Shown piece after piece: positions 16,031 to 24,838 of a stretch of DNA of 64,000 bases. The translations under genes were made by a program, and so were the position numbers. Source of the stretch: Lachnospiraceae bacterium (GTDB lineage: Bacteria > Bacillota > Clostridia > Lachnospirales > Lachnospiraceae). The stretch is from positions 51,436 through 115,435 of the forward strand of contig SVFT01000009.1 in assembly GCA_015056735.1 (NCBI GenBank). Reading direction: 5' to 3'. The notes under the pieces were generated by a model. The model did no database searches. It had not been told where the DNA came from and saw only the letters and a list, made by a program, of their open reading frames with translations. Every line of letters starts with the position of its first letter. Position 1 is the stretch's first letter.

Positions 16031-17562
16031 GTTTGAACATCTTTTTTCAGGGCTATGACTCTGTAAACGGCTACCAGTCCCGCATGCTGAAGCGGATCGA
16101 GGAGCAGGTGCATTTTGACAGGTGCCTGATGACGGGCCGCGATAACGACGGGCAGGATGTTTACGATCCCGCCGTATACGAAGTCGTCGATTACGATATG
16201 TGTGCGAATGCGACCTATGCAAAGAAGGTAGACATGAACACGCTCCTGCCGCTTGACCGCGAGATCCTGACGGCGATGGCACCTTACGAAGTGATGGCGA
16301 CCAAGATGCTCTGCCGCATCACGGACTTCGACCAGTTTACGTTTGATGAGGCGAAGCGCTTCTATTTGCAGCACCTTCGCTTCTGGCATGACGCGTTCGT
16401 CCGCAACCATATCAGCTACGTGTTTATGACCGGCATCCCGCATCATACGCATGACTACGTGATCTACGGTCTGACCAAAGTGCTGCAGATCCCGATGACG
16501 ATCCTCGCACCAACGCATCTGCCCAATTGGTGCTTTGTCGGCAATGACCTCTATAAGCTCTATGAACGGATCGATGCGCGCTACGCGGTGCTTTCTGAGA
16601 AAAGGGAGCCTGCACAGCTTCCGGATGATGTGGAGACGTATTTCAACGCGCTCCTTCGCGAGAACAAAAAACAGAAAGATAAGGTGATGTACGGGGAGTC
16701 CCGTAAGAAGCACATCGAGTCCGAAAAGAAGCAGATCATGGCGTTCATTCAGCCAAAACGTATTCGCAAGATCACGCTCTCCGCATGGAAGCACGGGATC
16801 CTGGACAGCCTGCGGGCTCACTCTCTGGAGCCGCTTCATAAACGCCTTGAAAAGCTTAACAAAGAACGTTACTGGATCAAAAAGATCCGTTTGAAATTAA
16901 AACGCTGCGATACGATCGGGGACTACGAGAAGCTTGCAAAGCGTCCGGACCTGACAAAGGATCCGTACGTGATCTTCCTCTTCCATCTGACGCCGGAAGC
17001 AACGAGCGTGCCGCAGGGCGGCGTCTTCTGCGAGCAGGAACTGTGCGTACAGCTCCTGGCACCGGTCCTGAAAGAATATGGCATCAGGCTCTATATCAAG
17101 GAGCATTACGTGCAGCCTTACAGGCAGGAGCATTTCTACGAAGATCTTGCAGCGATCGACAATGTCACGATGATCAGCAGCGATGTGGACAGCGTCGACC
17201 TTCTCGAACACTGCGTGGCAGCGGCGACACCGGCCGGCACTGTTGCGATCGAAGCGATCGCGAACGGCAAGCCTGCGCTGCACTTCGGACATGGCGGTTT
17301 TGAACATGGCCCCGGCCAGTATCCGATCGGCAATGCGCGCGAGATCCGGGCGGCCATTGAAGATATCTTAGAGAAAACAAAGCAGGCCGCAGACGGCAGG
17401 ATCGTAGACCGCGAGGATGCAAGGCGGTTCTTCCAAGCCTTTGCCGATACGTCGATCCGCGTTTTCTCACCGATCGAATGCGATGACGCAGATAAGATAC
17501 AGAAGAGCGCGGACGATGTGGTCGCGCTTGCGATCGAAGAGATAAAAAAGGCGCAGAAATAG
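16027..17562 (+). CDS. Capsule-polysaccharide-synthesis-like GT-B protein
   Basis: The 511-residue protein overlaps the flippase stop by four bases. The N-terminus LNIFFQGYDSVNGYQSRML is followed by a helical middle region, about residues 195-300, rich in Lys and Arg. The C-terminal part has IFLFHLTPEATSVPQGGVFC and a donor-site-like TPAGTVAIEAIANGKPALHFG that is seen in capsule synthesis proteins (KpsC/KpsS, LipB and surface carbohydrate biosynthesis families). In those families it transfers Kdo or related acids. Here it precedes a nonulosonic-acid-like pathway, so a role as the transferase for that acid is an attractive inference. Confidence 0.65.
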   Translation: MSLNIFFQGYDSVNGYQSRMLKRIEEQVHFDRCLMTGRDNDGQDVYDPAVYEVVDYDMCANATYAKKVDMNTLLPLDREILTAMAPYEVMATKMLCRITDFDQFTFDEAKRFYLQHLRFWHDAFVRNHISYVFMTGIPHHTHDYVIYGLTKVLQIPMTILAPTHLPNWCFVGNDLYKLYERIDARYAVLSEKREPAQLPDDVETYFNALLRENKKQKDKVMYGESRKKHIESEKKQIMAFIQPKRIRKITLSAWKHGILDSLRAHSLEPLHKRLEKLNKERYWIKKIRLKLKRCDTIGDYEKLAKRPDLTKDPYVIFLFHLTPEATSVPQGGVFCEQELCVQLLAPVLKEYGIRLYIKEHYVQPYRQEHFYEDLAAIDNVTMISSDVDSVDLLEHCVAAATPAGTVAIEAIANGKPALHFGHGGFEHGPGQYPIGNAREIRAAIEDILEKTKQAADGRIVDREDARRFFQAFADTSIRVFSPIECDDADKIQKSADDVVALAIEEIKKAQK

Positions 17563-17608
17563 AGAGGCTTATCAGAAAGCCGGCAGAATAAACATGTGAG
17601 GTTCAGTT

Positions 17609-18589
17609 ATGAAAAAAGTACTCGTTACGGGTGCCGACGGATTCATCGGTTCCCACCTGACGGAACACCTGCTCGAAAAAGGATTCGACGTAAAGGCGTT
17701 CACATACTATAACTCGTTTAACAACTGGGGATGGCTGGATACTTTTCCCAAGGAAAAGCTCGATCAGATCGAGATCTTCCAGGGTGATATCCGTGACCCG
17801 AACGGCGTAAGAGAAGCGATGAAGGGCGTAGACGGGGTATTCCACCTGGCAGCGCTCATCGCGATCCCTTTCAGCTACCACTCCCCGGATTCCTACGTGG
17901 ATACGAATATCAAGGGGACGCTCAATGTGCTGCAGGCAGCAAGGAACTTAGAGACAGAGCGCGTACTTGTGACATCCACTTCCGAAGTATACGGCACCGC
18001 GCAGTATGTGCCGATCGATGAAAAGCACCCCTACCAGGGACAGTCGCCGTACTCCGCAACGAAGATCGGTGCGGACAGACTTGCGGAGAGCTTCTACAGA
18101 AGTTTCAACCTGCCGGTGACGATCGTGCGGCCGTTCAATACGTTCGGCCCGAGGCAGTCAGCAAGAGCCGTGATACCGACGATCATCTCGCAGCTCCTTG
18201 CAGGCAAGGAAGAGATCAAGCTCGGGAGCCTGACGCCGACGAGAGATTTTAACTATGTCAAGGATACGGCGAACGGATTCTACGAGATCGCGGTATCCGA
18301 CAAGACGATCGGTCAGGAGATCAACATCGCGACGCAGAAGGAGATCTCGATCGGTGACCTTGCAAATGAACTGATCCGCCAGATCAATCCGAATGCAAAG
18401 ATCGTCTGCGACGAGCGGCGTACGCGCCCCGAAAAGAGCGAAGTAAACCGCCTGCTTGGCGCGAATGCGAAGATCAGGTCGCTTACGAACTGGGAGCCGC
18501 ATTATACGTTCGAGCAGGGTCTTGCCGAGACGATCGAGTGGATCCGCCACAACATGAACGCATACAAGACCGATATCTACAACGTATAA
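17609..18589 (+). CDS. legB: LegB-type NDP-GlcNAc 4,6-dehydratase
   Basis: The 326-residue extended SDR has the start VLVTGADGFIGSHL and the characteristic FHLAALIAIPFSYHSPDSY segment. TSTSEVYGTAQYVPI, SPYSATKIGADRLAESF (Tyr-Lys pair) and RPFNTFGPRQSARAVIPT complete the pattern. This combination is the hallmark of LegB, which converts GDP-GlcNAc to the 4-keto-6-deoxy sugar in the Campylobacter legionaminic acid route. The next gene is a PtmE-like guanylyltransferase, which supports a GDP-linked substrate. Confidence 0.88.
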   Translation: MKKVLVTGADGFIGSHLTEHLLEKGFDVKAFTYYNSFNNWGWLDTFPKEKLDQIEIFQGDIRDPNGVREAMKGVDGVFHLAALIAIPFSYHSPDSYVDTNIKGTLNVLQAARNLETERVLVTSTSEVYGTAQYVPIDEKHPYQGQSPYSATKIGADRLAESFYRSFNLPVTIVRPFNTFGPRQSARAVIPTIISQLLAGKEEIKLGSLTPTRDFNYVKDTANGFYEIAVSDKTIGQEINIATQKEISIGDLANELIRQINPNAKIVCDERRTRPEKSEVNRLLGANAKIRSLTNWEPHYTFEQGLAETIEWIRHNMNAYKTDIYNV

Positions 18590-18615
18590 CACGTACGACT
18601 TTAGGAGATAAGCGC

Positions 18616-19695
18616 ATGATAAACGAAAAGATCAAGCGTTTGCTTGTTCCGAAGACCGCGACGATCCTTGAAGCGATCCGCACGCTCGATGAGACACACG
18701 AGCGCATCGTCCTTGTGATGGACGGCGAGAAACTGGCGGGCGTCCTGACGGACAGTAACGTCCGCAAAGCGATCCTGCAGAATGCTTCCCTGAGCGATCC
18801 GGTGACGACGGTCATGACAGCAAAGCCGATCACGGTGACGGAAGAAAACCGCTCGCAGGGATCGGCGATCATGAGGCAGCGGGGCATTGATGCGATTCCG
18901 GTGATCGATGAAGACGGGACGCTTCTCGACATGCTCTTCCGCCACGAATCATACGAAGAAAAGTATAAGGCCGAGAACCCGATCGATGTGCCCGTTGTTG
19001 TGATGGCGGGCGGCAAAGGGACGCGCCTCTATCCGTATACGCAGGTGCTTCCCAAGCCCCTCATCCCGATCGGCGAAGAGACGATGCTCGAGCAGATCAT
19101 GCACTCTTTTGCCGCAAGCGGCTGCAGGCGTTTCTATCTGTCTGTGAATTACAAAAAGAACCTGATCAAGGCGTATGTCGAGGATATGAAAAAAGGGCCT
19201 GCCGCAGACTACGACGTAGCGTATGTCGAGGAAGAGGATTTCTTCGGAACGGCGGGGAGCCTGGCGCTCGTAAAGGGCCGGATCACGGAGCCGTTCTTTG
19301 TAACGAACTGCGATATCCTCCTGAAAGTGAAATACGCGGATGTGATGGCTTTTCACAAAGAAAAGAAAAACATGATCACCGTGATCACATCGCTTAAGAA
19401 CTTCGATATCCCGTACGGTGTGATCCACATCGATGAGAACGGTGATATCGAGCGCCTCGAAGAAAAGCCCAAGCAGAGCGCCCTTGTGAATACCGGCGTC
19501 TACGTGCTTGACCCGGAGGTGCTTACGCTTATTCCGGACGGGCAGTTCATGCATATCACGGATCTCATCCAGACCTGCATGGATACCGGCCGCAAAGTCG
19601 GCGTCTATCCCGTGACGGACAAAGCATGGGAAGACATGGGCGAACTTGCGGGGATGGAAGCGATGATCCGAAGTCACGGTTTTAAGGATATGTAG
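18616..19695 (+). CDS. ptmE: PtmE-type CBS-domain sugar-1-phosphate guanylyltransferase
   Basis: The 359-residue protein starts at ATG 18616 after TTAGGAGA; the frame from 18538 is rejected because it overlaps legB. Residues 1-115 are a tandem CBS pair (LTDSNVRKAIL, then IPVIDEDGTLL). Residues 125-350 are a nucleotidyltransferase with VVMAGGKGTRLYPYT, the lysine of LPKPLIPIG, and TNCDILLKV for metal binding. This architecture is that of PtmE, which makes GDP-GlcN or GDP-GlcNAc for legionaminic acid synthesis. The CBS pair may sense an adenine nucleotide. Its stop is directly followed by the next ATG. Confidence 0.85.
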   Translation: MINEKIKRLLVPKTATILEAIRTLDETHERIVLVMDGEKLAGVLTDSNVRKAILQNASLSDPVTTVMTAKPITVTEENRSQGSAIMRQRGIDAIPVIDEDGTLLDMLFRHESYEEKYKAENPIDVPVVVMAGGKGTRLYPYTQVLPKPLIPIGEETMLEQIMHSFAASGCRRFYLSVNYKKNLIKAYVEDMKKGPAADYDVAYVEEEDFFGTAGSLALVKGRITEPFFVTNCDILLKVKYADVMAFHKEKKNMITVITSLKNFDIPYGVIHIDENGDIERLEEKPKQSALVNTGVYVLDPEVLTLIPDGQFMHITDLIQTCMDTGRKVGVYPVTDKAWEDMGELAGMEAMIRSHGFKDM

Positions 19696-20556
19696 ATGAG
19701 TGGGAAGATTATGATTACCGGCGCGAGCGGTTTTATCGGCTCGGCGCTGGTATCGTATTTGAAAAAAGAAGGGGAGGAAGTCCTTCCCATTGATATGAAT
19801 GATCTCGATCTTTGTGATGCGGATGCGGTGAATGCCTATCCTGCTGACGGCATCGGGCACATCATCCACCTGGCGGGCATCACGTTTGTGCCCAGAAGCT
19901 GGGAGGAACCGGCTGAGTTTGTGCGCGTCAATACGGGCGCAACGCTTCATATGCTGGAGTACTGCCGCGTGCACAAGATCCCGATGACTTATATCAGCGC
20001 ATATATCTACGGTCAGCCGGAGCGTCTGCCGATCAAGGAGTCGGATCCTGTACGGCCGAACAATCCGTACGCAAAGTCCAAGCACCTCGCTGAGCAGCTT
20101 TGCGAGTTCTATGCAAAGGAATTCGGCGTGAAGGTCAGTGTGATCCGCCCGTTTAACGTATTCGGCATCGGGCAGAAAGAGAACTTTCTGATCCCGAAGA
20201 TCATCAAGCAGGTGCTTTTTGAAGATGCGATCCGCGTGATGGATGTAACGCCGTATCGCGATTACATCTATCTGGAAGATCTGGTTCGCGGGATCTACTT
20301 TACGACGCAGAAGGTGCAGGATTATGACGTTTTCAATCTGGGATCCGGCGAGGCATACTCTGTCCGGGAAGTGGTCGATCTCACACAGAAGATCGCAGGA
20401 ACAGACAAAGATGTGATTACAGAGAGTGCACCCAGAAAGAATGAAATGAACAAAGTGCTTGCGGATGTAAGCCATGCTAGAGAAGTACTTGGATGGGAAC
20501 CGCAGATCTCGCTTGAAGAGGGTCTTCGCCGGATCATTGCGGATCAAAGAGGATAA
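19696..20556 (+). CDS. SDR reductase/epimerase replacing the aminotransferase step
   Basis: The 286-residue extended SDR begins in the base after the PtmE stop. Motifs: MITGASGFIGSAL, HLAGITFVPRSWEEP, SAYIYGQPERLPI, NPYAKSKHLAEQL (catalytic Tyr-Lys) and RPFNVFGIGQKENFL. It resembles the reductase branch of GDP- and dTDP-4-keto-6-deoxysugar enzymes (Rmd-like). In canonical legionaminic acid clusters a LegC aminotransferase acts at this step. Here I infer that this SDR reduces, or epimerises, the 4-keto group of the LegB product. The alternative is a 4-epimerase on an unrelated sugar. Confidence 0.75.
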   Translation: MSGKIMITGASGFIGSALVSYLKKEGEEVLPIDMNDLDLCDADAVNAYPADGIGHIIHLAGITFVPRSWEEPAEFVRVNTGATLHMLEYCRVHKIPMTYISAYIYGQPERLPIKESDPVRPNNPYAKSKHLAEQLCEFYAKEFGVKVSVIRPFNVFGIGQKENFLIPKIIKQVLFEDAIRVMDVTPYRDYIYLEDLVRGIYFTTQKVQDYDVFNLGSGEAYSVREVVDLTQKIAGTDKDVITESAPRKNEMNKVLADVSHAREVLGWEPQISLEEGLRRIIADQRG

Positions 20557-20560
20557 CTGC

Positions 20561-21571
20561 ATGACCATGCAAAAAGGAAAATGCTATATCATTGCCGAGA
20601 TTGGCGGGAACTTCACGACTTTTGACGAAGCGAAGCGCTTGGTCGATGAGGCAAAGGGCTGCGGCGTGGATGCCGTCAAGCTGCAAACATATAAAGCAGA
20701 GACACTTTCGAGCAAGAAGGCGATCTTCGATATGGAGAATACCGGCATCGTATCGCAGTATGAACTTTTCGATCAGTACTCGATCGGCGAGGAACTCCAC
20801 AAGCAGGTATTTGATTATGCAAGAGCGTCGGGGCTGGATATCTTCTCATCTCCGTCTCATAAAAACGATGTGGCGCTGCTTGAGAGGCTGGGAGCCGATG
20901 CTTACAAGATCGGATCCGATGATGCTTACAACATTCCGCTCCTTAAACAGATCGCATCACTCGGAAAACCTGTTTTCTATGCGACCGGTATGTGTACGCT
21001 CGATGAAGTGAAGGAATCGGTGCAAGCGATGCTGCAGACCGGAAACAAGCAGATCATTATCCTGCATGCGATCACGGCATACCCGACGCATCCGGAAGAT
21101 GTGAATCTGCGGGCTATGCAGACACTGAAGGGAGCGTTTCCGGAGCTTTCGGTCGGATATTCCGATCATACGCTCGGTACGACAGCCTGCATCTGCGCGG
21201 CGGCGATGGGGGCGGAAGTGCTGGAGAAGCATTTTACCTATGACAAGCATGCGGACGGACCGGACCATATGCATTCGGCCGATCCCGCTGAGATGAAAGC
21301 GATCGTTGATGCGGTACGAGAGTTTGAGCTGATGCGCGGCGACGGCATAAAGAAGCCTGCAAAGGCAGAAGAAGGGACTCGCATCAATAACCGCAAGAGC
21401 ATTGTGATGATCAAAGATGTCGCAAAAGGCGCTCCGATCACAGCAGATGCGGTCGATATCATGCGGCCCGGATACGGGATCCAGCCCAAATACCTGGAAG
21501 AAGTGATCGGGCGGATCGCAGCCTGCGATTTAAAGCGCGATGATATCCTGACTTGGGAAGCACTCGCATAG
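20561..21571 (+). CDS. NeuB/SpsE-family nonulosonic acid synthase
   Basis: The 336-residue protein starts at ATG 20561 behind AAAGAGGAT. Residues 1-265 form the NeuB TIM barrel: IIAEIGGNF, DAVKLQTYKAETL, DIFSSPSHKNDVALLERLGADAYKI, SVGYSDHTLG and EKHFTYDK with the metal-binding His. A C-terminal SAF (antifreeze-like) domain follows, with NRKSIVMIKDVAKGA. These enzymes condense a free 2-acetamido-hexose with phosphoenolpyruvate to a nine-carbon alpha-keto acid. It stands between the SDR and a PIG-L deacetylase. Which nonulosonate it makes depends on the unusual upstream steps. Confidence 0.9.
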   Translation: MTMQKGKCYIIAEIGGNFTTFDEAKRLVDEAKGCGVDAVKLQTYKAETLSSKKAIFDMENTGIVSQYELFDQYSIGEELHKQVFDYARASGLDIFSSPSHKNDVALLERLGADAYKIGSDDAYNIPLLKQIASLGKPVFYATGMCTLDEVKESVQAMLQTGNKQIIILHAITAYPTHPEDVNLRAMQTLKGAFPELSVGYSDHTLGTTACICAAAMGAEVLEKHFTYDKHADGPDHMHSADPAEMKAIVDAVREFELMRGDGIKKPAKAEEGTRINNRKSIVMIKDVAKGAPITADAVDIMRPGYGIQPKYLEEVIGRIAACDLKRDDILTWEALA

Positions 21572-21582
21572 GAGGAATGATC

Positions 21583-22209
21583 ATGAATGTATTGGCAATC
21601 GGTGCCCACTTTGACGATATTGAACTTGGCTGCGGAGGTGCACTTGCAAAGCATGCGGCAAACGGTGATCATGTGACGGTCTTTGTGGCGACCAGATCCG
21701 GCTACGTAAGCCCGGACGGTGTCGTGATACGAGGGGATGAAGATGCGGAAAAGGAGGGTCGGAAGGCGGTTGAGATCCTCGGCGCGAAGCTTGTTTGCGG
21801 TGGGCTTGAGACATTATCGCTTGAGTTTACGGATGATCTAAACGCAAAGCTTGTGCATCTAATTGAAGAAGAGAATATCGACATCATCTATACGCACCAT
21901 ACAGGTGACGTGCATCACGATCATATCGCGCTAGCCAAGGCGACGCTTCATGCAGCGCGCCATGTACCGCGCATCCTGACATATGCAAGCAACTGGTATC
22001 TGTCTGATCAGCCGCTTGTGCAGAATTTCTTCGTTGATATCACAGACTATTGGGACAAAAAGGAAGCCGCGATCCGCGCGCATGAAACGGAATTTGCACG
22101 CGCAGGCAAGGACTGGCTGACATACTTTAAAAATGAAGACGTCAATAACGGCTTCCGATGCAAAGTCGGCATGGCGGAGGGATTTCACTGCGTGAAGTGG
22201 CTGAATTAG
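21583..22209 (+). CDS. PIG-L-family N-deacetylase
   Basis: The 208-residue protein starts at ATG 21583, six bases after GGAGGA. IGAHFDDIELGCGG gives the PIG-L zinc site (His-Asp-Asp), and YTHHTGDVHHDHIALAK gives the third ligand, HXXH. The family hydrolyses N-acetyl groups from GlcNAc-type sugars, such as GlcNAc-PI, bacillithiol precursors and N-acetyl sugars in glycan loci. In this operon it probably removes the N-acetyl group from the nonulosonate or its hexose precursor and so frees an amine. The WbqC-family protein three genes later might re-acylate that amine. That link is inference. Confidence 0.88.
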   Translation: MNVLAIGAHFDDIELGCGGALAKHAANGDHVTVFVATRSGYVSPDGVVIRGDEDAEKEGRKAVEILGAKLVCGGLETLSLEFTDDLNAKLVHLIEEENIDIIYTHHTGDVHHDHIALAKATLHAARHVPRILTYASNWYLSDQPLVQNFFVDITDYWDKKEAAIRAHETEFARAGKDWLTYFKNEDVNNGFRCKVGMAEGFHCVKWLN

Positions 22210-22217
22210 GAGAACAC

Positions 22218-22904
22218 ATGAAAACAGGAATTATCATCCAAGCCAGGACGGGCTCCACAAGACTGCCCGGCAAGGTATTAAAGACGATTAATGATAGGAC
22301 GCTGCTCGATCATATCATTGACAGACTGCGTGCGCGCAAAGAAGATTCGGAAGTGGTCATCGCAACAAGCACACTTCCCGGCGACGATGCGATCGAAAAC
22401 TGGTGCAAAGAAAAAGGTGTTATCTGCTTCCGCGGCGATGAGCAGAACGTACTTAGCCGCTACTACTTATGCGCGAAGGAGCATCGCTACGACCATATCG
22501 TGCGCATGACGGCAGACAATCCGTTCCCAGATATCGAGGAGATCGATCACTTGATCGCATATCATATCAGTGCGGACAACGACTTCACGGAGTCGTTCTC
22601 GCAGTTACCGATTGGTGTGGGCGCAGAGATTTTCAGCTACGCAGCATTGGAAGAAGACATGGACAAAGCCTCTATGCCGCATCATTTTGAGCATGTGGAT
22701 GAGTATATTCTCGAGAATATGAATCTGTTTAAGACGGGGACTTTAACGGTGCCCAAGGAGAAGAACTATCCGGATTTGAGACTGACGGTGGATACGCAGG
22801 AAGATTACGAGAGAGCGTGTTATATTGCGGGGAATTCAAAGACGGGACTTGCATCGACCGAGGAAGCAGTGAGATTGGCGAAGGAATTTGAGGGGCATGT
22901 TTAA
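22218..22904 (+). CDS. SpsF-type cytidylyltransferase (CMP-nonulosonate synthetase-like)
   Basis: The 228-residue protein starts at ATG 22218 behind AGGAGA. It shows IIIQARTGSTRLPGKVL (nucleotide loop), ATSTLPGDDAI, FRGDEQNVLSRYY and RMTADNPFPDIEEID (metal site). This is the SpsF family, in which B. subtilis SpsF acts with SpsE and SpsG in spore-coat nonulosonic acid synthesis. The expected reaction is activation of the nine-carbon acid with CTP. A second, divergent copy is fused to a radical SAM domain at 62175. Confidence 0.85.
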   Translation: MKTGIIIQARTGSTRLPGKVLKTINDRTLLDHIIDRLRARKEDSEVVIATSTLPGDDAIENWCKEKGVICFRGDEQNVLSRYYLCAKEHRYDHIVRMTADNPFPDIEEIDHLIAYHISADNDFTESFSQLPIGVGAEIFSYAALEEDMDKASMPHHFEHVDEYILENMNLFKTGTLTVPKEKNYPDLRLTVDTQEDYERACYIAGNSKTGLASTEEAVRLAKEFEGHV

Positions 22905-22924
22905 ATATGCTTCAAACCGCTGAG

Positions 22925-22980
22925 AAGTTTTCTACGCGCTCCGGTTCACTAAGCGATACGGGTTGATTGCTCGAAAACTT
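22925..22980. repeat. Long-range inverted repeat in a 103-bp gap
   Basis: AAGTTTTC (22925-22932) and GAAAACTT (22973-22980) are perfect 8-bp inverted copies around a 40-base spacer, with further partial pairing outside between CTGA and TCAG. The gap has no ORF. The element could be a small palindromic insertion or a folded leader for the next gene, which lacks a clear ribosome binding site. Confidence 0.4.
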
Positions 22981-23007
22981 TCATCGGTTATCAGCATGAT
23001 ATAAACA

Positions 23008-24132
23008 ATGGTGAATCAAATGATTGGAATCTGTATAGAGGCCTCACATCAGAGGGGTATGGGGCACCTGTTTCGTGCAATAAATCTAATCACGTATCTG
23101 AGAGAACAGGGTGAAGATTATATCCTGTTTTGTAATGATGATACATCGGCTAAGAAAGTACTTGATGAGAATGGCGTCACATATGAAACAGTAGATCTTT
23201 CTGATACGGATTCTAACTGGGAAAAAGACAGAATTCGTAAGCATGGTATCACGATTTGGTTGAATGACAGGCTCGATACGGGATTTGAGACGGCGCAGCA
23301 TGTAGTGGATGCGGGGATACCACTCTTTACGATCGATGATATGGGCGAGGGTGCATCACTCGCGGATGGCAACTTTGCGAGCCTCGTGTTTGAAGATGTC
23401 GCGAAGATTCCGGGAAAGCATGTATTTGCAGGACCGGGGTATTTGATCCTGAATCAGGAGATAGCGCAGTATAAGCGGGAGAGAACCGGAATTCGAAAGA
23501 TCCTGGTCACACTGGGCGGCAGCGATACGTATGGCGTGACTTTGCAGGTAGTTCGGTCTCTTAAGAGAATCCTTCCCGCATGCTTACGCACGGAAGAATC
23601 TCAGACTGCAGGGAATAGAAATGCAAAGCGTGAGAACGATCGCCTGATAGATGTGTCAGTGCTTCTGGGTCCGGGGGCAGTGATTTATGAGAAAGTTCGT
23701 GAGGAATTAAAGCTTTCCGATATAGAATCCAAAGAGGAAGAGAACGCTTCCTTGACCGATACAGGCGTTCGATTTGAATTGGTTGTCGGTGTGCCTTCGC
23801 TGATGGCATACTTCGCCGATTTTGATCTGGCGATCACAGGCGGCGGCGTGACACCAATGGAGGCGGCGGCCTCGGGGCTTCCGACCGTTGTGATTGCGAA
23901 TGAACGGCATGAGATTGCGATCGGGCGATTCCTCGAAGCCAAGGGATGCAGTGCATTTGCAGGCTATTACAAAGAATTAAACGAGGATGTGATCAGAGAT
24001 CTTCTGAAACACCCGGAAAGAATAAAAGAGATGAGTATACAGGGGACGAGGAGCGTTACGCTTGAGGGCTGTGCGCATGTATACGAGGAGATGAAACGAT
24101 TCCATGACACAGGAAAAGAAACCGGAAGATAA
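23008..24132 (+). CDS. PseG/SpsG-like nucleotide-sugar hydrolase
   Basis: Up to 374 residues; ATG 23008 or 23020 are both possible and neither has a strong ribosome binding site. EASHQRGMGHLFRAINL carries the general-base His of the PseG GxGHxxR loop. ILVTLGGSDTYG and ITGGGVTPMEAAASGLPTVV are the MurG-like nucleotide binding segments. PseG removes the nucleotide to release free sugar for the NeuB-type synthase, which explains its place here. No NeuC/LegG-type hydrolysing 2-epimerase is present. Two hydrophilic insertions (about residues 190-213 and 234-253) are unusual for the family. Confidence 0.8.
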   Translation: MVNQMIGICIEASHQRGMGHLFRAINLITYLREQGEDYILFCNDDTSAKKVLDENGVTYETVDLSDTDSNWEKDRIRKHGITIWLNDRLDTGFETAQHVVDAGIPLFTIDDMGEGASLADGNFASLVFEDVAKIPGKHVFAGPGYLILNQEIAQYKRERTGIRKILVTLGGSDTYGVTLQVVRSLKRILPACLRTEESQTAGNRNAKRENDRLIDVSVLLGPGAVIYEKVREELKLSDIESKEEENASLTDTGVRFELVVGVPSLMAYFADFDLAITGGGVTPMEAAASGLPTVVIANERHEIAIGRFLEAKGCSAFAGYYKELNEDVIRDLLKHPERIKEMSIQGTRSVTLEGCAHVYEEMKRFHDTGKETGR

Positions 24133-24835
24133 GACGATCGTGATCCATCAGCCTGACTTTATGCCGTACCTTGGCTATTTTGACAGGTTGCTTCATGCGG
24201 ATACGCTCGTAGTGCTTGAGACCGCACAGTATGTGAACGGAACCAGCAAGAGCTGGATGAACAGAGACAAGATCAAGACGGATCGGGGCGAGCAGTGGTT
24301 CAATCTTTGTGTGAAAAAAGCACCACGCGAGACAGCGATCAAAGATATCGAGCTTCTTGATGACGGTGGCAAGTGGCGTAAAAACAATCTCGGGCTCTTC
24401 CATCAGCACTATCGCAAGGCACCTTTTTACAAAGAGATCCTACCGTATGTAGAAGAGCTCTATGCGCGGGATGATAAGCTCTTTTGGACTTTCGCCTTTG
24501 CTTCCATCAAGATGCTGATGAATCTTTTTGATATCCATACGGAAGTGGTGTTTGCAACGGATCTCGATCCGCAGGGCAAGAACAACGATATGATCGTAGA
24601 CATCATGCAGAAGCTTGGTGCGCACCGATATCTTTCTGGTACAGGAGCGGCTGACTACTATGATGAGAGTGTTTACAAGAAGGCAGAGATTGAGGTGATC
24701 TGGCAGGATTTCCATCATCCCAAGTATCCGCAGCAGTATCCGGAACTTGGTTTTATTCCGTATCTGTCAAGTTTGGATCTTTTATTCAACTGTGGGATCG
24801 AGAATTCCAGAAAAATTTTGCGCGGCGAGAGGTAA
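24104..24835 (+). CDS. WbqC-family protein
   Basis: The 243-residue protein overlaps the previous gene by 29 bp. It begins TIVIHQPDFMPYLGYFDRLL and contains VQYVNGTSKSW-like and WMNRDKIKTDRGEQW segments, then PYLSSLDLLFNCG near the end, all typical of the WbqC family found in O-antigen and capsule loci. The function is not proven; a glycine-transferase role has been suggested for a member of the family. After PIG-L-type deacetylation, re-acylation of the freed amine with an amino acid would be coherent. That is inference. Confidence 0.8.
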   Translation: MTQEKKPEDKTIVIHQPDFMPYLGYFDRLLHADTLVVLETAQYVNGTSKSWMNRDKIKTDRGEQWFNLCVKKAPRETAIKDIELLDDGGKWRKNNLGLFHQHYRKAPFYKEILPYVEELYARDDKLFWTFAFASIKMLMNLFDIHTEVVFATDLDPQGKNNDMIVDIMQKLGAHRYLSGTGAADYYDESVYKKAEIEVIWQDFHHPKYPQQYPELGFIPYLSSLDLLFNCGIENSRKILRGER

Positions 24836-24838
24836 TCT

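Noticed and set aside
18949..20568. Long open frame of 539 codons on the minus strand
   Set aside because: It lies opposite the PtmE and SDR genes, whose motifs are clear, and its translation is rich in His, Arg and Asp without any recognisable domain. It is a shadow of codon bias.
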